From positions 1 to 55,033 of the forward strand of contig JAYMGJ010000042.1 of the NCBI GenBank assembly GCA_037178675.1: DNA of 55,033 bases, in the 5' to 3' direction. Origin of the DNA: Scleroderma bovista. Lineage: Eukaryota; Basidiomycota; Agaricomycetes; Boletales; Sclerodermataceae. Position 1 is the first letter of the stretch. Every line of letters begins with the position of its first letter. The notes below the pieces were generated by a model. It did not search any database. It worked only from the letters and a program-made list of their open reading frames with translations, and had not been told where the DNA came from. Positions 46,357 to 55,033 of the stretch are shown here, one piece after another. The position numbers were made by a program, and so were the translations under genes.

Positions 46357-47960
46357 CAAAGAATCAGGGTGGTGGAAAAGGAAAAGGAGGAGGAAAGAAA
46401 GGAAAAGGAAAACAGCCTTACAGGGGTAAAGGCAAGCAGCATCAAAATGCTGCAGAACAAACCACTCAGATTGTCAAGCTCCAAGGAGACTCTGACAACA
46501 AGTCTGATGCAGGGTGTGCCTCTACTGTCACTGAGGCTGGTTGGTCCGTGCTCACTCCTTCCCAACTCACTTCAGAGTCAACATTATGTTCTGTGCATAA
46601 TGACCTGGTGAAACACAAAAGGGAAGATGAGGACTATGCACATAGACTAGCTACTGCACCACCAGATCCCAATGATGGGACAATACTGTATCAAGATGAT
46701 GGTTTTGTTTGTGACCAATATAACAATGAGAGCTTTGACTGTTATACCATGTGCACTTCTAAGGAGAGTGACAATAGGTGTCCTTGCTTATCATCTACCA
46801 ATTCAGGACAAAAAGCTGAACAATTCTGCCCCAAGCACAAACATTTAACAGGTCTTTGGCTAATGGACTCCAGTGCAACCAACCATTCCATGCCATACCT
46901 ATCAGACTTCTTAACCTACAAGAAGTTACCAAAGCCCATCAATGTGGGTACTGCTGGTGCTGAAATAATTCAGTTTTTAGGCATAGGAACAGTTCCCTTC
47001 AAAGCTAAAGTTGGCAATGTTCAAAAAGAAATCTATCTTCAACATGTCTATTACTCTCCATCTGGGGAGAAGCATATATGTTCGCTTCAATGGCTTACCA
47101 CAAAGCTCAAAATGAAACTCTATGCTGATGTGAAGATAAGTCATGTCTTTGATTCATGAAATGAAGTCTTCTTGGAAGGGACTGTTGGAGATAAACAGAA
47201 CTGTTGTGGTATATTTACCTACTTACATAAGCTTACATTGCACTAGAGTAGAGTTCCTAGTACCATAGTTCCCTCAGTAGCTTGCCAGACTACTGAGGTT
47301 ACACTACAGATTCTCCTTCTCCTCTTCCTCAGGCTAGACCTTCCCTGTGCAGACCACCACCTTTCTATAGGGACTAGGTTAATTCCAAGAAACAATCTCC
47401 ATTGGTTCCATGGGAAACCGATACATCAGATTGGAGCTCTTGGACTTCTCGTGGATTTGGACATTAAATCCCTCTCAATGGTGCAATGTGCCACCGTAAC
47501 AAATAAATTCAACAGTTATGATCTATGGCATAGTCATCTAGGTCATCCTAACCCTCAAATTATGTGGCATGCTACTCGGGCTACTGATGGTATTGAGAAA
47601 CTGGACATACCTACTCAGGCACCACTCTGTCCTGACTGTCAGATTGGTAAAATGCCTTCAAGGTCTTTTCCATCTTCTGATAAACAAGCAGACAAGATAT
47701 TTGAAATGGTGCACTGTGACCTGGTCAAGTTCCCATTTTGTCATATTATTGACACAAGTACTGTCTCATGATCATAGATGACTACTCTGGTTATGGCACA
47801 GTTTGTTTATTGTGGTTGAAGTCAGATACTGCTGCCGCATTCTCTACCTGGGTAACCTGGGCTGAGAAACAAACTGGTCATTCTTTACTCTGAGTACATT
47901 CTGATTGAGGAGGAGAATTCATGGCAACCATGTTTAAAACATTCCTCACCCATCAGCAAA
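46357..47960 (+). pseudogene. pol: Ty1/copia gag end, protease and integrase start
   Basis: A Gly/Lys-rich basic segment (GGGKGKGGGKKGKGK) opens it. Then comes the protease region, where LWLMDSSATNHSMPYLSDF has Ser in place of Gly in the DSG/DTG motif. A TGA at 47157 ends that ORF, and there is no clean frame until 47451. The GAG-pre-integrase domain follows (DLWHSHLGHPNPQIM, CPDCQIGKMPSRSF), and then the integrase core in pieces (MVHCDLVKFPF, DDYSGYGTVCLLW, HSD-stop-GGEF). It ends near 47960 without RT. Inactive. Confidence 0.78.
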
Positions 47961-48253
47961 ACAGCCATTTTCGGCCACAGATCCCACAGCTCACACACCT
48001 GTGTGCAAGTCTGTACAGCATGGTCATACCTAGCTACTTCTATGCATCCTTGTGAACCTTTAGTTACCTCTCTACAGATTACTGACTGGTTACATAGTTC
48101 ACACATGATTATAGAAATGTATACAGCCCACATCACCTCTTTGTAGATTTGTGCAATTGAACTTCACTTTACAGACAGCAACCAAGTCCACAAAGAGTAG
48201 CGAACAAAATGTAAACATACGAGTCATAGCACATAGTCCATAGCATAGTATAG
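47961..48253. other. short segment without gene
   Basis: Sequence between the copia fragment and the coiled-coil gene. No identifiable feature. Confidence 0.4.
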
Positions 48254-48854
48254 TTACATGTTAGCGTGTGATATACAACTCAAGAGATCAGGGCTATAGC
48301 CGCAGCGCCTCACAACCATACGCACTTGCCCAACATGCATCTCTGCAGCAGTCAACTTCAACCTCGCCTTCTCCACTTGCAAATGGCTGTATTGTAGTTG
48401 TAGCGCGTCACAACGAACAACCTGGTCGGCAAGAGATTTTTGGATGTATTGAACTTTACAGTTGCAAATGGCCTTTTCCAGAAGCAGATTGGCCTCGACC
48501 AGATTGTCTGGCACCGCGACTGTTGACGATCCATGCTCGTCAAACTAGATCCTCATCAACTAGAATCTCGAGATACGAAAGTAGATTACTCACGATATGT
48601 CCTCGGCAGGTTTGCGCAGCAGTAACACTTTCAATAGGTATGTCCTCCTCTTGCTTGGGGACGACAAACTCCCAAGTAGACGACGAGGGTTCCGGGAAAG
48701 TTAAAGAGCAGTTGGTCATCACCCTCGCTGCAGGTGACTCGGAAGTATGAATAGCATGTTCTGAACGCATGGCCTGAGTGGAGAAAGTAGGCTGGTGAGT
48801 GTCGCACAATCTCTGCGAGGTTGTGGGAAAATTCGGATGACTGACGCTAAACAT
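48254..48854 (-). CDS. two-exon hypothetical gene with heptad-like C-terminal half
   Basis: Exon 1 starts MFSVSHPNFPTTSQRLCDTH at 48854 and runs to RGHI. An intron with donor gtgagt (about 48598) and acceptor ctag (about 48547) joins FDEHGSSTVAVPDNLVEANL. The second exon has a long helical stretch (LVEANLLLEKAICNC, LADQVVRCDALQLQYSHLQV, EKARLKLTAAEMHVGQV), probably coiled coil, and stops at 48254. About 185 aa. I do not recognise the family; similar helix-rich small proteins are common near transposons in mushrooms. The start may lie further upstream. Confidence 0.45.
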
Positions 48855-49914
48855 TGTTCCGCCAAAGGTGCTATATGTAACTCACTAAACATGTAGTTGT
48901 ACTGTCTAATACTAAAGCTAAGCGATCTGCTGTAACAATAAGTCACCTTGCTTGTCCTCAATGCCATGATACTCTTCAAGGAGGCCGATCCCACCCGTGT
49001 TGGTGACTGTATCAGGTCCGACCTCAATCTTGACAAGGTGGTGCATGATGGGCTTGCCTACCTCTGTAGCCGCCTGGCATTGGCGTGATCCAAGGGGTAC
49101 CCAGGTATGATAAACAGCGAGCACTGTGATGGCCACTGAGGGACATTAGCAAGTAGGAGACTGTAATCAGTGAGACATTCACCATATCTATCTGTACGTC
49201 CTGATGACTTTGACGCTTCTATTGACCTTGAGGGGACCTACGCCTAGCTTTCCAATTGCCCAGAGCACTGACTTCAACTAATGATAAATTGTATCGTTAA
49301 ACATCTGCAATGAAAAAAAAAAAGATCAAGGTCCACGATACCAGGGCAAACAGTTGGGTTTGGATGACTTGCAACAGCGTAAAACTCACTGCAAAGACCT
49401 GGCACACATGCAAGGCAGAAGGCCTGGGGGACCTTGCGGGAGCATTGACCATACACACAGACACGCAAAGCAATGAAAACGACCCTAAAAATGTCAAAAT
49501 GTGTCAAGTGGGGCCAAGGGTGCAAAACTCACCTGTTGGGCATGAAATCGTGTGTTTGCATTGACGGGAATAGTGTGTACGCACCACAAACCATGCCAAT
49601 TGAGGCCCTGAACACGCACAGTCGAGAGATCGTTTTGGATGAGCTGTTGAGGTGTTGGGGGCAGGCGAGAGGTAAGAGGATGGTAATGAGTCAAATAGCA
49701 GAAGGATAAGAGTTAGTAATATGTTGCTGACTAATATACGTAGCTAGGGTCACATTACCAAAGAACCGCAATACACTTAGGTTGGGGTGTAGACAGATTA
49801 GGGACAAACATCGCCAAAGAAACACGGTACATACACTTGATATACGGTAAATAAATAAATAAATTGTTGACTAATATACGTAGCTAGGGTCACTGCAGGA
49901 CTCACGGTTTCCAT
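48855..49914. other. 1.06 kb with unassigned short ORFs and a 30-bp direct repeat
   Basis: Minus-strand ORFs at 48918-49136 and 49494-49694 could be exons of a gene upstream of 48854, but I cannot join them. The 30-bp sequence TTGCTGACTAATATACGTAG... is repeated at 49724-49753 and 49864-49893 with one mismatch. An (AAAT)n run lies at about 49849-49862. Confidence 0.45.
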
Positions 49915-49926
49915 ATGCTCTCGACC

Positions 49927-52900
49927 ATGCCTAAAGCCAAGCGGAGGTTTCATCGGGCACAAAAGCTGTCATTCTGCCCAGATTGCGGGAAGAGATTTGC
50001 AAATGAGACGCGCGTCCTTCAACACATGAATCAACCCTCAAGTGGGTGTGGTTTGTGGATGAATAGTAGCTTACCACACTTTGCTCCAGCACCTCGGAAA
50101 AGTGGAATACGCTCTCTGGCCACAACGTACCATCCGCCCGACTCTAATTACTCCGCATTTCCCGAAGCTGAAGATGCACATGTTTCGGATGGATTTGGAA
50201 GGGATGAAGATATCGCACATGATCCAGTTGATGAACATCAGCCCGATACTCCTGGCCCGGTTGTGGACACTCATCCAAACACCCCCTCAACATATCCGGG
50301 GGGAACAACGTTCATGGACCGGTTTTTCCAAGACCAGTATTCAAGCTTCCGGAAGGAAAATCTATATTATCCTTTCGCTTCCCAGGTAGACTGGCAATTG
50401 GCATCATGGCTCCTGCGCTCACATCTTAGCATGGCCGCCATTGACAGTTTTTTATCCTTGGAACTAGTACGGCTGATTTTCTTCTATTCTTATTTGAAGC
50501 TAACTCGTATCCCAGATCAAGCAGCTACCTATATCCTTTCGATCGGCAAAGGAGCTACGGCTCCGTGCAGAAATGTTACCATCAGGTCCCCGCTGGAAAT
50601 CACACGACCTTCACACCCAAGTCCCTATCAAGCGCAAAGCTGTCCTTTACTATCGCGACCCCATCGAATGTCTACAGTCTCTACTCAGTCACCCCTTGCT
50701 TGCATCCCACATTTCCTTTGTCCCACGGAAAGTATGGGCATTGTCTGCGCGGATTATTCGTATCTATGAGGAATGGATGTCGGGTGATCATGCTTGGAAC
50801 CTGCAGGCAAGTTGTCCATTACTAGCCCTTGGCTTTTTCTGACTCAACAAAGGATCAGATCCCAAACGGTGCAACGCTTCTTGGCGTTGTGTTGTCCTCC
50901 GACAAAACTAACATTTCAGTGATGACTGGGAACAGGATGGCGCATCCGTTACTCCTCAGTCTCGCCAACATCGATGCCGACATCCGTAGTAAGGGATCCT
51001 TGCACGCACATCTCCTCCTTGCACTATTACCTGTCGCTTCCTTCATCCATCCGAAAACGCGTGTCCGAAGCCTCTTATCAGACCGCCTCGTCCACGAAAG
51101 CCTTGATTTCGTGCTGAAGCCCCTCAAGGTTGCTGCCACCGTTGGGATCATGATGAGTGATCCTGTTGGTAACTCGCGTTATTGTTTTACCCCTCTTGTT
51201 GCATATATCGCTGATACACCCGAGCAGTGTTTACTAGCTGGCGTTAGTCCTAAAGCTTCGCCAGTGTCGACTGCAACATACAAGCAGTTTGGAGACCCTT
51301 ATCCCCATCCCCCACGCACAGCTGCTATAACTCTTGACGCCATCAAAGCTGCCTGTGAGGAGGCTAACCCTGATGATTTTGAAGACTTTCTCAAAGCTGC
51401 TAAGCGCCATGTCCTCAATGGCGTACATGAACCGTTTTTTAGGAACTGGCTGCTCGCTGATCCTTCGAAGTTCCTCACGCCAGAGGTCCTGCACCTTTTC
51501 CATCAACTCTTCTGGGACCACGATTTACAATGGTGCATTGCCGCTCTTGGACCAGACGAAATCGACTATCAATTTTCCTTGATTCAAACACCCGTTGGAT
51601 ATCGCTCATTCGAAGAGGGTATATCGAAGCTGAAGCAGGTGACCGGTCGTGATCACCGTTCTGCACAAAGATACACTATCGGGGCTGTCGCAGGCGCTGT
51701 GCCCCCGAAGTTCTTGGCGGCCATCAGTGCGCTCCTTGATTTCCGCTACCTCGCTCAGATGCCCTGGTTTGACGACAACACTTTAGCCAGTGTTGAAGCA
51801 GCACTGCGCACATTTCATGCGAACAAGTCCACTATTATCGCTGCCGGGGCCAGACGGGGGAGCAATGGGCCTCTCAAGCACTGGGAGATTCCCAAGCTCG
51901 AGCTGCTGCAGAATGTCGTTGCGTCCATTCGATCCTCTGGAGCTACTATGCAATGGATGGCCGATGTTACAGAGCATGCTCACGTTACCGAAATCAAACA
52001 GCCCGCACGTTCAGGAAACAACCAAGATTATTACACACAGATTGCCCGGCATCTCGACCGCAGTGACAAGTGCTTTCGATTCGATGTTGCTACACAATTT
52101 GCATCTATGGAACAAGGGAAGCTGGAGGAAGAGAGTGACAATCAGGAGGATGAACATGAGCCAGACTCTGAAACGCGTCAGGCTGGTCATTATTATTCCC
52201 CAGCCCGCGCATCCGTCAACTATTTCGAAATCACTGAAAACATCGCCAGCGGTGCTGTCCCAAATACTTCAGCTCCCCCCAATGTCTTCGCGTCCTCCAC
52301 AACTGCATTTCGACTGGCGGGTAAGCCATCACTGCGGGCCTCGATCGACGAGGCTTCGGAGGTATATGGTCTACCCGACCTGCGTTTGGCCCTTACTGCT
52401 TACTTTAGCCGCCTTAATTGTTCAATGGAAGCTGCTCAGAAGATGCAAATATGGTTTAAGGTCTGAGTCCAGCAGCGAAAGTATCATGATAGGCAGTCGT
52501 TTGAGCCGCCCCAGAGTCTTCTGGCCTCCCCTCCTTCAGAACGATTGCCTCGCGGGCGATATGATTTCGCTATTGTTAGCCAAACAGACCAAAGTGATTG
52601 GCCTTCAAATGGTCTCACAGGTATGTTTTGTAGTCCATTCCTAGCATATATATTTACTGCTTTACAGGGCATACTGTCGTGCAAGTTCGGCTCATCTTCT
52701 GTCTCCTTCGCAGCGATACACACTTCGCTTACATTGAACGATTTAGTGCCACTGCTCCCCCGTCGTCCAATATGACTAACGCTGCTGCTGGTATGCACGT
52801 TCTGAAACGTGCAATCAAGAGTAACGGTTCCCGAGTTGCAGAGGTCATTCCGTTGCGCCGTATTCGCTCGCTAGCTCATGTTATCCCTCGCTTTGGAAAA

Positions 52901-53008
52901 GAGGCGAATCCACGGCTCACTCGTCACACCTCTTACGAGCTATCAAACGAGTTCTGGCTTAACAAATACTGGAACAAGGAGTTTTTTTATGCATTGTCAC
53001 TTAGTTGA
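49927..53008 (+). pseudogene. Plavaka-type transposase, nearly intact, one premature TGA
   Basis: Chosen start at 49927 (MPKAKRRFHRAQKLSFCPDC). A C2H2-type finger (CPDCGKRF...HMNQPSSGC) is followed by FMDRFFQDQYSSFRKENLYY and WQLASWLLRSHLSMAAID. An intron at 50467-50515 joins IKQLPISFRSAKELRLRAEM. Then comes VLYYRDPIECLQSLLSHPLL. A GC-AG intron (50807-50852) leads to DQIPNGATLLGVVLSSDKTN, with the Asp-bearing SSDKT motif. Core blocks are YIADTPEQCLLAGV, FHQLFWDHDLQWC and HWEIPKLELLQNV. TGA at 52464-52466 interrupts KV-VQQR, where Arg is expected. The frame continues, with an intron at about 52621-52668, to TERFSATAPP-like FAYIERFSATAPPSS and the stop at 53006-53008. Only the TGA clearly breaks it. 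Confidence 0.8.
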
Positions 53009-53026
53009 TTCGTATATACTAGTGTA

Positions 53027-55033
53027 GTGTATGCCACTGTAATAGTGTCATCACTTAGACCCACACCACGTCCCCGAATGCTCGCTCAGCACACAGTGAC
53101 GCTGTGCACACTGTTGAAGCTCAGAACTACCTCGGTTCCCACCACGGGAAGAGTCTTCAAAGTGGAGGATGTCAACCAGGACCTTCTGGTTGAATTGGAT
53201 GGTGCCACTGTTGAGGAGAACCCATTCAACAAAACCCACTACATCCTCAATCAATGCAGCAAAGTATTACCTGCGATGATGGAAAACCTTCCATCAGACC
53301 ATTCACCACTGAAGATCCAGCCGCTAGGATTTCAAAATGAAGTACTCTACTGCAATGGTCGCTGGGAGCCAACAAAAATACCGCATATTCTGAGAGCTAC
53401 CTTGCAGTTTTCTGGTTCCTTGCGGGCTCGGCGGGGTCGTTCGTCCAGCGCCAGCTCATCGCGGGGTCGCCCATCGCAGAATACCTCCAGTCGCAGTAGC
53501 ATCAGACATGAGAAAGTGCACAGGCGTATCTCCGGGACATCGCAGGAGGAGGTTATTGAAGGGACGTTCTTACCTACTGCTGGTTCAGAGGAACAGTGCA
53601 TCGCAAATTGGTTGAATAAGATCACCCGTGCACTACAGGTCTTTTCCCCAACTACAGTCTCCAACAGGGTGACTACGCGCTCCAGAACCACCAACCCCCC
53701 TCGTTGCTGGATTTCGGAGACTTCCCGCCAACCTGTCCAGGATAGTCTGATGCCATGGAAGCCAGACTTGATCCTGCGGGAGAAACTCCCCCGAGTCGCT
53801 TCAGGACCCCAACTGATGTTCTCCTGGAAGGACGTTGTTTCTTTCATGGAATTGACATCCTCTTCTTACTCACAGTCTGATAGCGCGAGTAACATTCGAA
53901 ATGCCATCATGCGCAAGGCCTACGCAGTTTTCGCATCTCAACCTGGCCGGCGGTTCTTGTTTGCGCTGTCCATCGCAAACCAGGAGTTTCGCGTCCACAT
54001 GTTCGATTGCTCCGGAGTCGTTCATTCTCGACCTTACAATATACACCGATCCCCCTGTATATTATTGTGCATGCTATCCATGCTTACATTTGGGAATTTC
54101 GGACATGTTGGATACGACCCCACCTTTTTGCCCCAATACCTGACATCACGGACCACCGCCACGATCCAAGTCGAATCCATGGCATACGACGTTATAGATC
54201 AGATATTTTTCAACTTCTTGATTCGTGGCCGGGGAACCTCGTGCTGGCATGTCCGCCGCAAAAACAAAGACTACGTGATCAAGGACGCATGGACTCACGA
54301 AAGCCGTGTCAATCGCGAGAGAGATATTCTTACCAAAATCCGGGGACTGAAGGGGGTCCCACAACTCATTTCTGCCTGGACTGTTGAGATTGGTGGTGTG
54401 GATGATTGGACAGACACTCGTCGTTCATCCCTTTCATGTTCTAGCGATATCCAAATCCACCGTCGGCTTCTTATGCAACCGGTTGGAATTCCACTATCTG
54501 ACTTTTCATCCATCCGCGAACTTCTCAGTGTCCTCATCGACGTACTTGACAGTAAGTAAGAATCATATATGACTTTATTAGCTAGCCTAACAACATTTAC
54601 AGCCCTCATGGTGCTCTTTGAACAATACCACATCCTCCACCGTGACGTCAGCGTCAACAATATAATGATTTCTGTTACTGATATTCCGGAGAGTGAGGCT
54701 TCTACGTGTGGACCCTCTCGTAAAACCACCAATGACAGTCCTCGAGATGACAATACTGGGGACAACGGAGAGGAGACGCTTGAGGAGAAGCTTGTACGGT
54801 GGGATAGAGAAAGACGTCACCAGATTCAGTCTGGCATTCTCCGTAGCGGGCTTCTCATCGACTTTGACTATGCAGCTGATCTCGATGAACCCTCTCCTAT
54901 GGCCCCTGGCGATCGCACGGTGAGAGTCCTTTCATTTTTCCTCTCCTCACTCATTGATTTTCATTAGGGGACAATACCATTTATGTCGGCGAGAATACTT
55001 CTTGGCTATACACAAGAAGGGACGGGCCACACC
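53027..55033 (+). CDS. FunK1-type fungal protein kinase, 3' end beyond window
   Basis: A mushroom-expanded family of kinase-like proteins. Exon 1 (to 54551) contains the N-terminal region with LDGATVEENPFNKTHYILNQ, a Ser/Arg-rich stretch, and the kinase lobe: FNFLIRGRGTSCWHVR, the probable VAIK-equivalent DYVIKDAWTHESRV, and the Glu in NRERDILTKIRGLKGVP. Exon 2 (54603-54919) has the catalytic loop ILHRDVSVNNIM and the DFG-equivalent LLIDFDYA. Exon 3 starts at 54968 with GTIPFMSARILLG. The true start is unclear: the ORF opens only 18 bp after the transposase stop and may be truncated. No stop occurs inside the exons, so it could be active if a promoter is present. Confidence 0.75.

Noticed and set aside
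48855..49914. Joining minus-strand ORFs into one larger membrane protein gene
   Set aside because: I could not find splice sites that connect them with confidence.

Overview
This is nuclear DNA of a filamentous basidiomycete, most likely an Agaricomycete mushroom. The genes have many short (about 45-65 bp) GT-AG introns. Several families are typical of that class: a FunK1 kinase, a Plavaka-type transposase, a CACTA/Tnp2 element of basidiomycete type, the N-terminal part of a fungal NACHT/NLR-type gene, and gypsy chromoviruses. The species cannot be named from the sequence.

1-18831: a nest of transposable elements. The outer element is the 3' part of a Ty3/gypsy chromovirus on the + strand (linker, protease, RT, RNase H, integrase, chromodomain, an extra 3' ORF, 3' LTR). 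A 2.34-kb solo LTR (27-2369, - strand) sits in its pol leader, and a 10.3-kb CACTA/Tnp2-type DNA transposon (6609-16953) splits its integrase. The transposon carries a transposase with a tandemly amplified micro-exon, an antiparallel accessory gene and a second accessory gene. Its transposase is in turn split by a second copy of the 2.34-kb LTR (9944-12282, + strand). Target-site duplications and restored reading frames give the order gypsy, then CACTA, then the second LTR.

18862-28176: an island of ordinary host genes. It holds a phenol-2-monooxygenase-type flavoprotein (-), an SLC35F/DUF914 transporter (-), an Erv25/p24 cargo receptor (-) divergent from RPF1 ribosome biogenesis factor (+), and a COX23-type twin-CX9C protein (+). 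From 28180 to about 30230 no gene is seen.

30236-48250: a decayed, CpG-poor repeat zone. It begins with the truncated N-terminal part of an NLR-type gene and a multi-copy hypothetical gene split into two parts (about 31.2-31.5 kb and 39.7-43.2 kb). Between those parts lies a foldback-like element: GGTGGT-rich inverted arms, subterminal CTTGCAAG-type motifs, and a divergent gene pair (zinc-finger/Plavaka-like minus gene, DUF6698-like plus gene). Downstream are two solo LTRs of one family (one carrying a 726-bp foldback MITE with CACTG ends), and two halves of Ty1/copia elements lying head to head with a 469-bp MITE at the junction.

48254-55033: a small coiled-coil gene, an almost intact Plavaka-type transposase with one premature TGA, and, 18 bp after its stop, the start of an open frame encoding a FunK1-type kinase that runs off the window.

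The best candidates for something undescribed are the foldback element with its divergent gene pair (about 31.9-39.1 kb) and the tandem exon-intron amplification in the CACTA transposase (7218-8134).
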